Notes: a model not told the origin generated them from the letters alone. Counted from the stretch's first letter, positions 30,272-44,100 are shown. The stretch: 64,000 nt of DNA from Rhea pennata (GCF_028389875.1 NC_084670.1:17178383-17242382); one strand, 5' to 3'. Numbers and translations are program-made.

Positions 30272-32819
30272 CCCACCACCAACAAAAAACTTTCTGCCAA
30301 ATGGCTTCATTAAATTTCATTCTGTGAGTTTGACAAATGTTCGCTGTTCATCCTTAATATTTGCAAGATGAGAGCAACCATGGAACTGCTTTTAACACCA
30401 ATTGTCATTTTTATATCCAGTGACAGTGCTTTTACTACTGTCTCAATCAGTCACGATGCAGAATAGGCATCAGAAACACAATGTATCTAGCTGCTTTTGC
30501 CAGATTATGGTCATGATTGCTTGGTCCCAGCAACTAGTTTTTGCCTTTGGCAGCGTGTCCATCTGGCTTTTAGACTTGGCAACAACACAGACATTATAAT
30601 GATGTTCCCTGTTAAGCACAGACATTTGGGAATATATCTATGCTGACTTAAATAAGCACTATTTAATTACATAGTAGTATTAAATACAAGATACCACTGA
30701 TTCCCTAGCAGAATCCATTGGGGATGTGGGTTGTTTCATAATAGTTCTGCTCTTTCCAGAGGCTATTAGATCTTTAAAGATTAAGAAGGCCCTGTCAAAA
30801 TGACAAGAAGTCTGCTTTGTATTAAAATTTTGGAGCATAATTCCAGCAATCTCTGGAAGATATACAGAAGCCATAATGTATTGACCATAACCAAAATAGT
30901 GATGTATTTTAGATTGGTATTGCCCAAGCTCTGAGTTTCTACAACTTCATCTGGGCAAAGTATCTAATTTATCTTAGGCTAATTCTTTTGCTTTTTCTGT
31001 ATATCTTTGGGAATTCAACAGAGAGATGCTTTGAATTTATAATACTTTTATCTTCCTTTCTTAGCTTAATCCTAGCTCTTTGGCTCTGGGTATGAAGTTG
31101 ACCAACAAGTATTTTGAAGAACTCTTCCCCCAAAACAAACTCAAGAATTTAGAAATAAAGTTCAGTAAGTTTGGAATTGTTAATTCTTAAAGATTGCAGT
31201 ATTGGCAGAAAGCCTGAGCAGAGTCTGCTGTGGGTTTTTGGAGGCAGTGAAGGATAGTGAGCATAGGCACCAAGCAGCAGGATATGCAGATGACAGATTT
31301 CTTCCCCACAGTGTACAGTACAAAAAGTTCCTTTATTGTAGAATATAGGAGACCATGGAGATGTAGGGGAAAACTATAAGGCTCATTTTGCTGCACATTA
31401 AGGGAGTCCTGTCAGTTTTGGTGAGGGCTGAATTGGTCTAGTAGCTTACTGATAAGCTAATTCTGGTAGGCCTGATCTTTACTCTTGCATGTAGCATCAC
31501 AGCCCAAAGATTTGTATATGATGATGTATGGAAGCAGATTGTGTGGGGTTGGTCTCAGCTGTATATTGTGCAGTAAAGATGTGGAAATTCCAGATTTTAC
31601 AAGGAGCTGGCATGGGTCTTCTGAATCATTGACTGCACTAAGACTATATTACAATTGGAAAGATATCAAAACAAATATAAAGCTTGATAGGACTCACGTT
31701 GGCTGTATCAGTAATGTACAAACACACTGTCTAGGATTTCAGAATCAAAACTATTATTCACTGTAAAGCACTTTACTCCGGGTGCCTGCATAATGAACAC
31801 CAGAATCAGAATTGCAGAACCACGCTTCTCCCAGCTGGGATGCTAGGAGGGTTTAGGAACTGGCACTGTAAAACAGATCATTGGGTTGAGGTTTAGGTAA
31901 TGCAGTACCTTGGGATTGTCTGGGAACAGCAACAGACTATTTCTTCCTTTGTTTCTTTGGTTTTTCTTTGTTTTGTTTTGTTTTATTTTAATGAAAAACA
32001 ATTTGCTGTTTTGATGTTATACACAGAAAAGTACTTGTGACAACCTACAAATAGGAAAGGCTTATGAAACAAATATTTTGCTCCATTCAAAAGACAGTGT
32101 ATTACTTCTGAGTCAAATTTCCGGCAGAGGTCTACTTAGTCTTTTTGTGCTTTCACAGGAACATGCAAAAACATTCTTGTTTGTATTCTGCACAAAAGCC
32201 TTGAGCATAAAGGGGAACTGAAATTATCTGTGGAAGTTGCTGGAACCCTGTGAAATTCTGTGGTGCAGCCTGATGCTTTTTAATCCCTCTTTCAGAATTC
32301 CTGGAATATCTCCATTTAGCCATGCAACATAACATTAAGCTTAGAGCAAAATGATTTAATGTTTAATGTCTAATCAATAGTTAATGATATTATATCTTGT
32401 TGCTGCTCTTATCCCAATTCAAGCAAGTATTTTAGAGGGTCAAGTAGTCATCTAGTCCGAAAGAAATATTTCTGGGAAAAGGAATAGGGTTATTAAAGCT
32501 CCATCAGCCATAAATAAACTGAGGCCCAGTCCTGGAATCCTGTTTAACAAAACTTCCCATGGGAGATAGTAAATTGTTTTTCCATATATGAGATGAATGA
32601 AAGTTGGTGATTATCTTTCTGGTACTATGATTACAAGTGCAGTCTAGACAAGGACTGCAGAATTAGGCTGCCTTATTTTACCTGGACTGCCAAATATGTA
32701 TTTAGGATCAAGGTCTACCAAGTCCTGTGAGATTAGAGTTGAGACCCCATATCTCAGACCTGCTTAAAACCTTTTTTAGGTTTTTTGTCCAATTTCATTC
32801 ACCTTAAGAATTTATGAAG

Positions 32820-33300
32820 TGCTGAAAATCCTTGCTAAGCTTGGCCTACAGCCCAATCCTGATCCATTTCCTTTTCCTTTAAGTAGAATTCCTAATTGGA
32901 TATGTTCTAATATAATGGGCTGTAACTTAATTATCCAGCTATTAATTGAAGTACAAGGCAGTACATTGTTGGTTTCACTTAGCCACGCGTGCATGTGTTT
33001 GGCGAAACTGCAGACATCAGTCATGCTGACAGTGACAACTTCAGTCATCTTCTGTGTGACTGCCCTTACCATCCATTCTGTGACATGGAGCATTAGGCAA
33101 GGCGTCTGGCAGCACGAGAACCCCCAGACAAATTGAGTGGCTTGATGAAAACTGTACCTTAGCTGAGGGAATGGCAAGAAAATGTATCATAAATTCAAGC
33201 GCTAAATTACAGTATGAATTATGCCTTTTATAAATAGTTTCCTGCCACCAGTGAACGATAGCAAACACTCCACATTAGCATGCAGAGCTTGTATCCAGTT
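32820..33300. other. Candidate conserved non-coding block
   Basis: Several homeodomain-type cores are clustered (CCTAATTGG, TTAATTATCC, CTATTAATTG, AGTTAATAATC), with overlapping open frames on both strands (32819-33136 plus, 32812-33177 minus) and low simple-repeat content. Unusually balanced composition and long overlapping open frames can mark conserved enhancers. No conservation data are available here, so this is a guess from texture. Confidence 0.3.
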
Positions 33301-36300
33301 AATAATCTGAATGCTAAGGAGCTTTTTCCTCCTGACAGCACAGAATTTATAAATTTTTAAAAAATATGAAATAGGTGTTTGACATGAACGATTAAGGGAA
33401 GCTATTTAGAATTGCAAAATGAATTAAAGCTTTAAAATGTCTTTACACAGTTATAGACAGAAGCAAAAGTACTGGAATTGCAATAATGAGCTAGGAAATT
33501 GCTTCTTCAAAAGGAGAATATTTGAAAACTGCCCTTCCAGAAATAATGTCCTTCCAGTGTTACTTTCCCGAGTTAAATTGCTTTTAATTCTTGACACTCA
33601 ACAGTGATACTGATATAGATCCGGATTCTCACAAATAGAGTTTCTTATATCTTAGAACTGTTTGAAATGTTGAAATCCTCTTTAGGGAGATCTTGAGGAT
33701 TTATGTTTTATTGATGTTTGGAAAAAAGAAGAGGCTGATGCCACGGAAAGTTATTTTCACTTTTTCCACATCATTCTTTTCTACATGCTGTCCAGTGGAA
33801 TAGCACTGGTGCTACTCCACTGAGAATATTAAACATTAGAAAAGTTTCTACATTTCCAGTGCTGCTCCCCCTTCACGGAAATGGTTCATGATTTTTTAGT
33901 CTAACACTCCATAGTGCTTATCATGAACTACACAAAGATGAGCATCATTGCCTGTGTTTGTCTGGAGGAAACTATAGCATGGAAATGGGAGGGTGACTCA
34001 TCCAAATAGTCTCAGTGACTTGGTGACTGAGCCTACTGTTTCCTGATGGCTTGTTCCTCATTCATTCCTCCTGTTGGTCAGAAGTGAGATCTCAGGGGCT
34101 GTGCTCCTATTTTATATTAATAGGAGGGAAAAATACTTCAGATGGAACTTTTTCCACTCATTGTCTAGATGCTAGCATTCCTTTCTCATATTTTTAGAGA
34201 CAGTTTCTCTCTAAAGCAGTATACAGGGACTCTAGTGCATCAGGTGAAGATCTACAAGTTACCACGACTACCCTAAGGCTCTTCCAAGTTGCACTTGGCT
34301 AAGCTCACACAGCTGGTGGCACTTGAGTTTACTGCTGTAAAAGTCAGGAACCAAAGAGTGAGTTCTCCCTCAATTCAGACCTGCTCCTTTTCTGCACTGC
34401 TATAATCTGAAGTTTGTTGGCTCCATTCGTGCCACAATGCAGCAGGAGATGGCTTCTTGGAAGTGCTATTTCTTTCCTTCTTCCAGTTTCCCAGACCTGC
34501 TACCATCATTAGTGTGAAAGAAGGTAAGAGACTGGAGGGCTAAAAATGGTGAGAAATGAATAATTTGAAAGCCAAAGTCCAGCTCCACCTGGTGTTTTTC
34601 AGCAGAAACCTTGTGGTTCCAATTTCTACCTGGGTTATTAGGTAGCATGCGTTCATTACTATGTGGAGAGGGTTGGAGAAATGCAATTTGTGGTCACACA
34701 GGGGAGGAATGCTCAGCTTTTCAATAACTTTATGCCTAAAAATGTCTATAGAAATCACACTTTTTAAAAATTTAAGACAAGGTTAAAGACAAATAAGGCT
34801 CAGCTAAATTTAGCATGGAATAGCTGAGGGGATACATGAGGAAACCGATTACGATTTGAAATGAAAAGAGTCTGGCTGAATAATGAATTCACTGATAAAG
34901 TGCACTGAGCTAAGGTTGCAGCTTAATGTCTTTAAAGCATTTTAAATTTGGACCTGAGAGGTATTTATAAGTTTTGGTGCTAGCTGAAGCAACATGTGGC
35001 AGGTGGACAAGTAGCTTCATTTAACTGTCCTGGAGAACTTGAAAATTTAAGATTTTGGTGTAGGTAAAACTTGTATAAATGGTAGCTCTTCCTACACTGG
35101 AAGTTCTCCTGCTCAGAGAACCCCTCTAGGCTACTGCTTTGGAGACTACAGAAGATCAGAGTCGGTGTGTGTGACTCTGCTCCACTGAACTGCTCTCAGA
35201 CTCATCAACAAGCACATTTCCATTCTGTGTGGTGGAAATAAGACCAGTATTGATTCTGACTCCACGTTTTTCAGTTTTCAACCTTACGCAGAATCAACCC
35301 AAGGATGTAATTAAGGGCATGCGTAAGTAAGTTCTTACGCTGTTGCGTTAAAGTACCACTTCAGAGTCAGAAATGAGATCTCCTTTTTGGTTTTTCTCAT
35401 GCTTTAATGATATTAGAACCTTATGTTACTGTAGTACCACAAATCATTTGAAATGCAAAACTTCACTTGGATGTGCACTGTGATGGCTGAGGAAGGGAGA
35501 TATTTGAGTTTTTGTGGGTAGGTGTCAAATACAGGCATAGATCAAAGTAGCAGTAAAAGTGTTATGTGCCAAGTACTCGAATAGCATGCATCAAGGGATG
35601 CAGTATCATAGTGGTAGTTTTTAAAGTAAGTGTATGTTGCTCTTTATTTTTCTTGTATGTAAGAAAGAACATTGCCAAGACTAAATGGCATTAAGGTTTT
35701 GATAATAACAGTTTTAAACTTTGTGTGGGAGGGAGGGGTAATAGGTCTTAATCATGATCTAATTTTGATGAGTGTTTTCATTCCTCTCTCCCTATCCCAA
35801 CCCAATATTGTCTAGAAGTATATTCAGCTGGAGCAGATCAAACTGCAGAACTGACAGGCTTTCAAAAAATGACTAAGCTCTACATAGCTGAAGCCTGGGA
35901 TGTGACCATGGAATCGCATAAATCTTTCAGCAAAATGACTAAATAGTTTCCTGCTCTTATCTTGGGTATTATACACAATATAAAGGGATACCTTTATACA
36001 CAATAGGTAGCCTGCAAGAAGACAGTGCTTTGGTGATGGAGGTCATTACGCTTTAAGTAACATTTTGGATTTACGGGGATAGGAGTTACCAATCTCTGTC
36101 TGTAACACCTGCTTCTGATAATTTTGCATCTAGTAACCACTGCATGTTCATAAGCAGATTTAAGGTGAAATATTTGGGAAAATGATGAATGATTTAGTCA
36201 AAATCCTACATATTTTGAATATAATGTTTATTGACTCTAGTTTTAAAAATATAGATGTCTCTGTTTTTTGCACTTGTGAAGTATAGCGTCCTCATAAGCC

Positions 36301-37534
36301 TGAGTACAGCAAAGCCTTTAAACATGCGTTTGCACTGGTGTTGCTGGGTAGAATCAAATGCTAGGTGCTTTGCAGCCTGAACTGTTTGAAAAAAGTGTAA
36401 ATTTGTGTAAAATTATCTTAAACTGCTCTGTGATAATGCTGACAAATGCTGCCTTTCTCTTAATGGTGATTACTGTATTAGGAATTTGCAAAATATACTT
36501 AACTTTTTGTCGTAATACCTATTCTGCAGCAAATATCAGTGTAACAGAAATGCTAAATATAAAACCACCCAATAGGATCATGAACAACAGTGACATGGGG
36601 TCCATCCTTAAATATTTATCTGCAGAGATCAAGCACTGTTCTTTGCTATGTGACTGTGCTTATAGAAAAAGGAGATTTGGACTGTAAAGTTGGCAGTGGA
36701 TTCCGTTTGGGAGTCTAGATTAGTGTGTTAGTTCAGATCAGGGGCTTTTCACATGAACGTCTTGCATGTGCTTTGGTCTGGATTCCTTTTGTGTGTGTCG
36801 AGACTGGGAGATGTCTTCCAGGCACATATCCAAAGTTCCAGAAAGTGCTGTGGCATAGATGTCAGGTTCACAGAGCCTGCTCTTCTGCTCTGCATATCTC
36901 TCTGTCTTGCCATGATAAAGTAGCCATAGGCTGTAAGTGGTAACTTAAGGCTGGTAAAAGTCTCCAGGAAATTTGACAGCTCTCTGAGCTCAGAGGAAGG
37001 TTTTTGCCAGGTGAAGATTTTTACCAGAGTTCCTAAATCATTCTTGAAATGATACAGTTTTAAGCAAAAGCACAACTTTAGCCTATCTCGAAAGGACTGG
37101 CATTTAACACAAAGGCAGACAGCCTCCTTCCCTCCTCAGACGGAAAATTACAGTCAGTTATGCACCTTAGAAGCCACTTAAAACACCAGCCTCTTCATAC
37201 TGTGCTCTTACGTCAACAGGGGACCTCTTAGAGATAAAATTGATATGTTCTGCTCCTTAGCAGGTGCTTCTTCCTCATAGATTTCATGAGGTTTCTAGGT
37301 GTTGCTTGGTGTCAGCACAAGGTAAGTAACAGGCAGCTTGTCACTCAGACATGTAACCGCAGAACCATGCAAACATGGATGCGTCTACATACAGCATGTG
37401 TCAAACACTTCCTCATTTGCTGCTGAGTTGGATATTTGTCAGGCTGAAAATTGCAGTGGAGGATTTCCCTTCCAGAGGGCAGTATGCATTAGTGATCAAG
37501 CGGAGCTACCATTATTTTGCTTTATACTAATGAC

Positions 37535-37559
37535 TTTTTTTTTTTTTTTAAAAAAAAAA
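37535..37559. repeat. T15-A10 homopolymer palindrome
   Basis: Fifteen T followed directly by ten A, a self-complementary tract. Confidence 0.85.
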
Positions 37560-38123
37560 GAAAACCCTATAATGCAAACTTTAAATCCCACAAAACCCTT
37601 CACCCTGCCACAGAAATCTGTCCAGGGAGAGAGTTTTTCAGTGGCTGTTTCTGTTACCTGTTTTGCCATAGTTTATGAAGTAATGCAGTCATGACAAGTA
37701 CCTGTAGAAGACATCTGTAGTCATGCACTTCAAAGCAGGAATTATTTCTGTCATGCATGTGTGATCTTCATTGTCCAAATGGCTATTTCTCCATCCCTCT
37801 CCTGGATGGTTAATGCTCTCAACTTGAGTGAATTAATGTTGAAGTGATGCTGTCACTCTCATTTTGTAACTGAAGACCCAAAGATTAAACTGAGATAAAA
37901 TTTTTCACTGAATACAGATTCACAGTATGTAAAGCAAGGTTCCTTGTGAGTATATTTTAAAAGAATAAATATTGGGAATATAAAGGACCAAGTATCTAAA
38001 TATTCCTTCTGAAAAGGAAGGAGGAATATGATTATGTGCATCTTAGTTTAAAAACAAACCAGCCAATCTGGGTTCATGAATTCTGTAAGGTCATGGAAGG
38101 ACAGCACAAGTAGAGCCATGGCA

Positions 38124-38144
38124 CCACCTGTTAGTGGCAGGTGG
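38124..38144. promoter_or_regulatory. Inverted pair of CAGGTG E-boxes
   Basis: CCACCTG (38124-38130) and CAGGTGG (38138-38144) form a perfect inverted repeat with a seven-base spacer. Paired CACCT/AGGTG sites are the binding pattern of ZEB-type two-handed zinc-finger repressors, and also suit SNAI factors. Binding is inferred. Confidence 0.35.
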
Positions 38145-41100
38145 CAGCCAGTGCTTTGCCCTGGGGTCAAAATCAGAGCTGGGTTACTGCACACTCATCC
38201 TGAACACAATAAGTAAGTGCTCAGCCCCAGAAAAGGGAGAACAAAGTCTCCTGGTGTGATTAAACTTTGTGGCTTCTCCAGTGCTTGTACACGCACAAAC
38301 AGTGAACAGCAGCAATGCTGACATTAGACTAAGGCGTGAGTTTCACAGAAATAATTTATGGCCATCCCCAGCTGTTATGATGATGATAAATGATGACAAA
38401 TGAAATAGTTCAGTGGTGAGTAATCTGTGCAAGGAAACTAGGAAAAGGGTGAGCAGGCAGAGGCTGCAGCTGGCTAGGACTGGAGATGTACACAGCTCTG
38501 AAGCTTAGCACAAGCAGATAGAAAATAGCTTTAGACTTACTTTGTTATTGTTATTTCTTTTAAAGACAGAGTTTTAAGAAAACCCTACTCTTACAACTAC
38601 TTCTTGCATGATTCTGCTTCTATAGTCGCCATAGGAAAATGTGCACCAATGTTAGCTTGACATGAATTGTTATCCTCAGTAGCCTTGCAGACCAGTCATG
38701 TTTTGGTGATCAGCAACGCGAGCACGAGGGACAAACAGCCAAGGTGGCTCGGAAGAGCCAGCAAGCAGGACTGCTGTGGCTGTTGGGAAGACTGCATAGA
38801 GATGCCTACAGATTAAAGACAACCTCTCCATTTGTGTATATGCACACCTCTTCCTGTGAGTGCCAGTGTCCTCTAATATTTGTTTCATAGAGAAAAACTT
38901 GACTACCTGTCTCATCCCAGTGTACAAACACCTGAAGTACTGGCAATGTTTGCCCTGCTTGATGGCAGGATCAGCTTGTTGTTGTTCTAATGGTGGAAAA
39001 AGATCTATCTGGCTGATTTCTTGGCCCAGGTAAATCTGTTCCAGGGCCAGTAAGAGCTGCCACACTTCAGGAAATTCCAAATCTTTGCAGCAAGCATTTA
39101 GAAGTAAAGCACTGCTTTGATTTACAGTTTCTCTGGATTTGCTCCTCTGACTGACCATGGTCTCTGATGTAACTGAAACTGGGTTTAAGTGTAGGCATTC
39201 TTGAAAGAATTATTGCAGATCACAAAGACCTAGGCTGAGACTGAGGTGTCACTAGGAGGCTGTGTCATGACTAGTGACCCAGATCTACTGCTTGTTCCAC
39301 ACATCATTAAAAATAAGATTACAGATCTTCTGGGAAAGACAAAGGTAGCATGGCCAAGTGCCACCCAGGATCTCACTTTTCTTATGGTGACTGCAGGAAG
39401 GCAGAAAGTGAAGTATGTGCAATGCTTGGCCATGGTCCAAGGTTTGCATGTGGTTGTGAGATGGCAGAGTTCAGAAGTCGTAAGTCATAAAACTAGATAC
39501 TCTGTGACTGATGCCAATAATCTAATAAAAGCATTAGCAAGACTCTGCTATGGAGACAAGGCTACTTAGTTTGGAGCATGCACAGCTGATTAATAATGGA
39601 ATGTGTGAATGTGAATGCTCCCTTAATGCTGGTTAGAGGGAAACTGGTTTGTCACCTTACTATAGCTCTGCTCTGTCAGCCTGAGAAAGGAGAGAAAACA
39701 AGCAGGAGTACAGTCTGAATATTCCGCAGGCTGGATCCTCAATTCACTGAGTAAATACAATGGCTCTGAGGTATTTCACAGTGAGTCAGCTAAAGCTGCT
39801 AGTTAAAGATGTACCTGTGTTTGTTTTCAAGATATCTCCTTACCAAAGGTCAGTGCTTTCCAGAAACTGGGTCAGGCAGGCTAAAAGGTGAGTGCTGGAG
39901 GAACAGAACTGTTTGACTGTAGGGAGAAAAGGCAAGGTAAAGAATTATGTTAACCACCCTGTTCCCTGCTGATCCTCATGGCCCAGAAGTCTGTGCTTGC
40001 CCATGGAGTTCAGAGCCTAGTCAAGAACTGTGGCCTAGAAATAGGTTTGTAACTATTCTGCTTTAAAACTGCATAAATTCTACAATAGTGAAAGTTTTTC
40101 TCTGCTCATATTTAACAGCTCAATTCTTTAGTCGATAATTTCAATAAAACGAGGTCTCAAATTATGATGTGATCTTGGGCTATAAAGAATTAGACTATAC
40201 CAAGTCATGATTTGTCCTCGTAAAAGCTTGGCCTCAAGTATGCAAAAGCATTATAATCTCTTATCCACCCAGTCATACACTAGTTATCAAATAGTAAATG
40301 ATGTGCTTTCCTGCAAGTCTGGCTTTAAACTCAGTTGGTCAGAGATGTTCCTACGTAAGCAAATCTAACCTTCAAAGATAGATCATCATCTCAGAACACC
40401 TTCCACTATCTTTTAAGGACAGAAACCCTACAGATGATGGTCTTAAAATTACAGAAGGATGTACCTAGAAGTATTTTTAAGGAAGAATTTGGAGTTTAGC
40501 TTCAAGTTGTATCCCAGAAAACAAAAGGCCAGAGATGTACCTTTTGGGGCGGGTATATCACAGAGATTGTCTTCTGACTAAGTTCTGATCATCCTCATGC
40601 CTGATTCTGTGTTTCTTGATGAATGGCTGAAATTACAGATTGTCATGCTGCCTTTACATCCAAGCTACCCAGTCCCTGTATTTTCCCCTTCCTTCTTGCT
40701 TTGTTGGATTCTTGATAGTGGTTGCACCTGGTTCTGCTGCTATTACCCATCCTGTGGAACCCTTTTTCTAAAGTTGTTGAGCTACATCACGTAAATCACC
40801 TTCCCATGCACAAATATCCCTGACTTTGCTCAGTTAGTTTTTTAAATGAAAAGATGAACTGTTCTTCACTCCCCTTCTTGACCAGGTACCTGCTTGGGTC
40901 CTCTGTGCTTTGTAGGTGAAAATGTGTTGTGGAGTCTTTTCCCTCTCTTCTCACGGATGAACATGACTTTTGCTGATGCTGGGAGATGCTTTCTTTTGTG
41001 CTTTATGCATTTGGCCCTGAGTGGATATGTTCTTAGCTTGTATGTACTGTACTGTAGTGCTGGATGCTGGCCAAGAAGGGCTTGATATGGAACTGCTCTA

Positions 41101-44043
41101 GTGAATCATTTTAGAAATGTTGAAACTTCTACACTGTAAATCCATTATCTAGTTATTCCTATATATCAACCGCCAACATAGCCTCCTCTGAGGATTTCTG
41201 TTATACAGACACCAGGAAATATATTAGATGAATCTGTGGTTTTACAGTTAAGATTGATTCACTCCTTCCCATTCCATCTAGCATGATTTATAGTGGGATT
41301 TCACCAGTGTCAAATCTTTGGTAAAATGCTGAGAATTAAGAAACTCGTACTGTGCTCTGCTCAGATGTTGACTCACTAGAGTGCTTACTTTCCTGCTGAT
41401 GATTGATAAGTAAATCAAAACATGAAAAGGTACTTAAAGAAAATACCCCAGTTTCTGGAGTTTGATTCTGCAAGTTTGATCATTAACATATATATATTTT
41501 TTTTATGTGAATATATTTCTTCTGTTACATGGGCTTACAACTACTTTTCTTAAGAAGAATATCTTGTTGAAAGTTTATGATGTCATTCATTCATTAACTG
41601 TGGCTTTCAAACCAAAAGATTAAGATGCTCTGTTTTTGAGTACAAATTTTTGCTATTTTAGTGGGATCAAAAAATTATTTTTTTTCATGAGGAAAATACT
41701 GTATTTTTTCATAGCTTTGTAGTATCCATTGATTTTTTTTTAAAGTAAACAACTGTTCTCATCCAAATTCCTGCTCAGTTGTCACTGTTCTGCTGCCCAC
41801 AGTTCATGCCCTTGTTACTAATGAATATATAACACTGACTGTTAAATGCTCCTATGAAAATATGAAACTGTTTTCCCCTTCTCTCCATTTTTAATGTTCT
41901 CACCCCTTCTGTCATTTTTTGGGAGAACTTCAGGGCAGAATATCTTTGTATTCCAGAAATAGATGAGGATGTAAGTTTGTGTCTAGTCAATTGACCTAGT
42001 CTTAATCTTAATCTGAAAGTAGTGAGCAGGTGATACTTGAGGAAACAAAACAGCAGCACTGAAGGTGTGACTGCAGCATGCTGTAGCGAAGATGTATGAT
42101 TGTCTGCTGCAAACACTTTGTACTGGTTCACAGTTCAGCAATCTGCAAGTATGCAACAGGAAACAGGTTATTAGAAAATCCCTTCAATTAGCTAAGTTTC
42201 AAATTTATCTATATTCCACGTCTGTGTACAGAAAGTAGAACATACACCACTTGTTTTAGAAGTGCTGACAACCTCTCCTGCAAGATCAGGTGGATAGATG
42301 GACACTTCATGTTTCAACTCAGTCATGCATGCGTCTTGCTGCTATTCTGCCTTTCATTAACTTTCTCAAGATCTAGCACAACAAGAGCATTATGTAAGAC
42401 TGAATCATTCTTGCATAAATCTGAGTGAATGTCTTTCATGAAGTACTGGGTGCTTATCATGGCTATAAGTAAAAATGAATCACTTCCTTTTTAACAGGAG
42501 CTTTAAACCTTGTATATTATATAGTTAATTGTCACAAGCAAAAATAACCTTTTGAGCTCTATGAATTTTCACAGCTGCTGACTGGGGGGGAGGGGTGGAA
42601 AAACACACTGATTAATGGAAAATAAGAATTTCCAAAAGAAATGATTCCCCACTCCAATTGTCTCTCTTAGTACAGAGCCCAGCTCATTTTTCCCTGAATG
42701 CTAAATGTTGCTAGCATTTATCTGTGAGCTGGGGACAGAGGTATCATCCAACCAACAGGACAGAGTGAAAAAGAACAAAGCAAGGACTGTATGGAATTTG
42801 GAGGTGAGACTTCGTGAATAGCATGGTTGGCAGACAACAGGTCAAGAAGCATAGGTAATCAAGCTTTTCCTAGAGGCTAGCAGATCAAGTAGGTTCACAG
42901 CTCAATAGCAGAATCCTGGAAGACCTCCAGGTAAGTTAAGAGCATAGTATATATAGGGAAATACAAGCAAGAGTTGTATGTACTTTGTACATACTTTTAA
43001 GCTAAGAGATTGTCTGTTTTATAAAGCAAGATCAGTATATGCAGTAAGAATCAGCAAATGCAGATCCTAGGAGCAAAACTGGAAGAGAAATTTCTCCTTA
43101 AGGAAAACTGGTGCAAATCAGCACAGGAAAAGATAAGAAGCTGCAGGAACTTAAGTACTGAGAAGACAGCTAGGACTGTTGGCATGAAACCCAGTCAGTC
43201 ATGCTGCAGGAATAGTTTTTTGGCCTGTCATCTTCCCCCATGACGGGCTAGTTATCTTCTGGTACAAGAATGACTTCCTTGCTTCAAAAGATGACTAGCA
43301 AGAGCAGGAGTAAGAAATTGGTGTTGGAAGATGACGTGCATGCAGGGATGTACAGGTCTGGACTGGAAGAGGAAAATAAAGGAGGAGGGAGGGTGAGTAA
43401 AAGTCAGAAACCCACTTACCAGGTCATGTTAGGAAAGGAGATAGGAAATACTGACACAGAAACATCTAAGTCAAAGCAAAGACAAATACTTGATAAATAA
43501 CAAATTAAGTGAACACTCCCTCTAGTGAGCAGCAGAGGAAATCTGAGACTAGAAGGAAGGATGAAACTATTCTGCTAAAACAGCATGGTAAATCATCAAG
43601 AGAGAAACTGAAATCCTCTTGTAGGCAAATGTAGGATGCCAGAATATGGAATATACTCAATATATTAAAAGACCAGTGGATGGCAGCATGTTTTTACTAC
43701 CAAAATACTGGGTTGTCATGCCACATGTTTTGTTTATAACTCCTATGCTGACTAGTGTATTCCGTGTCCTGGAAAAACATCCACTCTAGACTGGTAAATT
43801 AGTACAAGCTGCAAAGACAGTTGCTTTCTGTGTAAAGTTTGTATTTCTCTTTTGCCAAAACAGTGGTGACCATTACTGTAGCTGTCCCACACTAGAGCAG
43901 TTGGGAAATAAGCATCATGCCTTATAAGATAGGAGCAGAAGGCACACAAAAGGAGGGGGAGAGACCAACTAGGAGAACGTAAGAGCCTTGTGTGTGCCCT
44001 TGTACCTAGCTGAGTGAAAGTTCCATTTGTAAAATGTCCCCCT

Positions 44044-44070
44044 CCCCCCCCCCCCCCCCCCCAAAAAAAA
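44044..44070. repeat. C19-A8 tract (G19 on the SELENOF strand)
   Basis: Nineteen C followed by eight A on the plus strand. Read on the minus strand, this is U8 then G19 followed by A and more G, directly downstream of the candidate SELENOF poly(A) signal. Such a G run is a strong quadruplex former. Confidence 0.9.
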
Positions 44071-44094
44071 GGAATCACTGTTAGGGCATCTACT

Positions 44095-44100
44095 TTTATT
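44095..44100 (-). terminator. SELENOF: Likely poly(A) signal AATAAA of SELENOF
   Basis: On the minus strand AATAAAAGTAGATG is followed about 25 bases later by TTTTTTTT and a G19 run, a textbook U-rich plus G-rich downstream element. It gives a 3' UTR of about 1.1 kb, the size expected for this gene. Earlier minus-strand hexamers at 44346-44351 and 44424-44429 could give shorter forms that still keep the SECIS. Confidence 0.6.

Larger units (their letters stand above)
29366..44070. other. Intergenic region between convergent SH3GLB1 and SELENOF
   Basis: About 14.7 kb without recognisable coding exons on either strand. The longest open frame (38676-39158, minus, 160 aa) is of a size expected about once by chance in this much AT-rich DNA. 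Simple repeats include A20 (30252-30271), T15A10 (37535-37559) and AT-rich tracts. Blocks near 32820-33300 and 38120-38400 look like candidate conserved regulatory elements because of clustered homeodomain or E-box motifs. Confidence 0.65.

Noticed and set aside
32812..33268. Overlapping open frames on both strands that might be a gene.
   Set aside because: No domain, no splice sites, frames on both strands; better treated as a possible conserved non-coding block.
39230..39569. Open frames of 107 aa (plus) and 67 aa (minus) over the same DNA.
   Set aside because: No recognisable similarity, promoter or splice context; lengths are compatible with chance.
43752..44078. Minus-strand 108-aa open frame with a glycine run.
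   Set aside because: The glycine run comes from the G19 tract; the frame lies beyond the SELENOF poly(A) signal and has no similarity I recognise.
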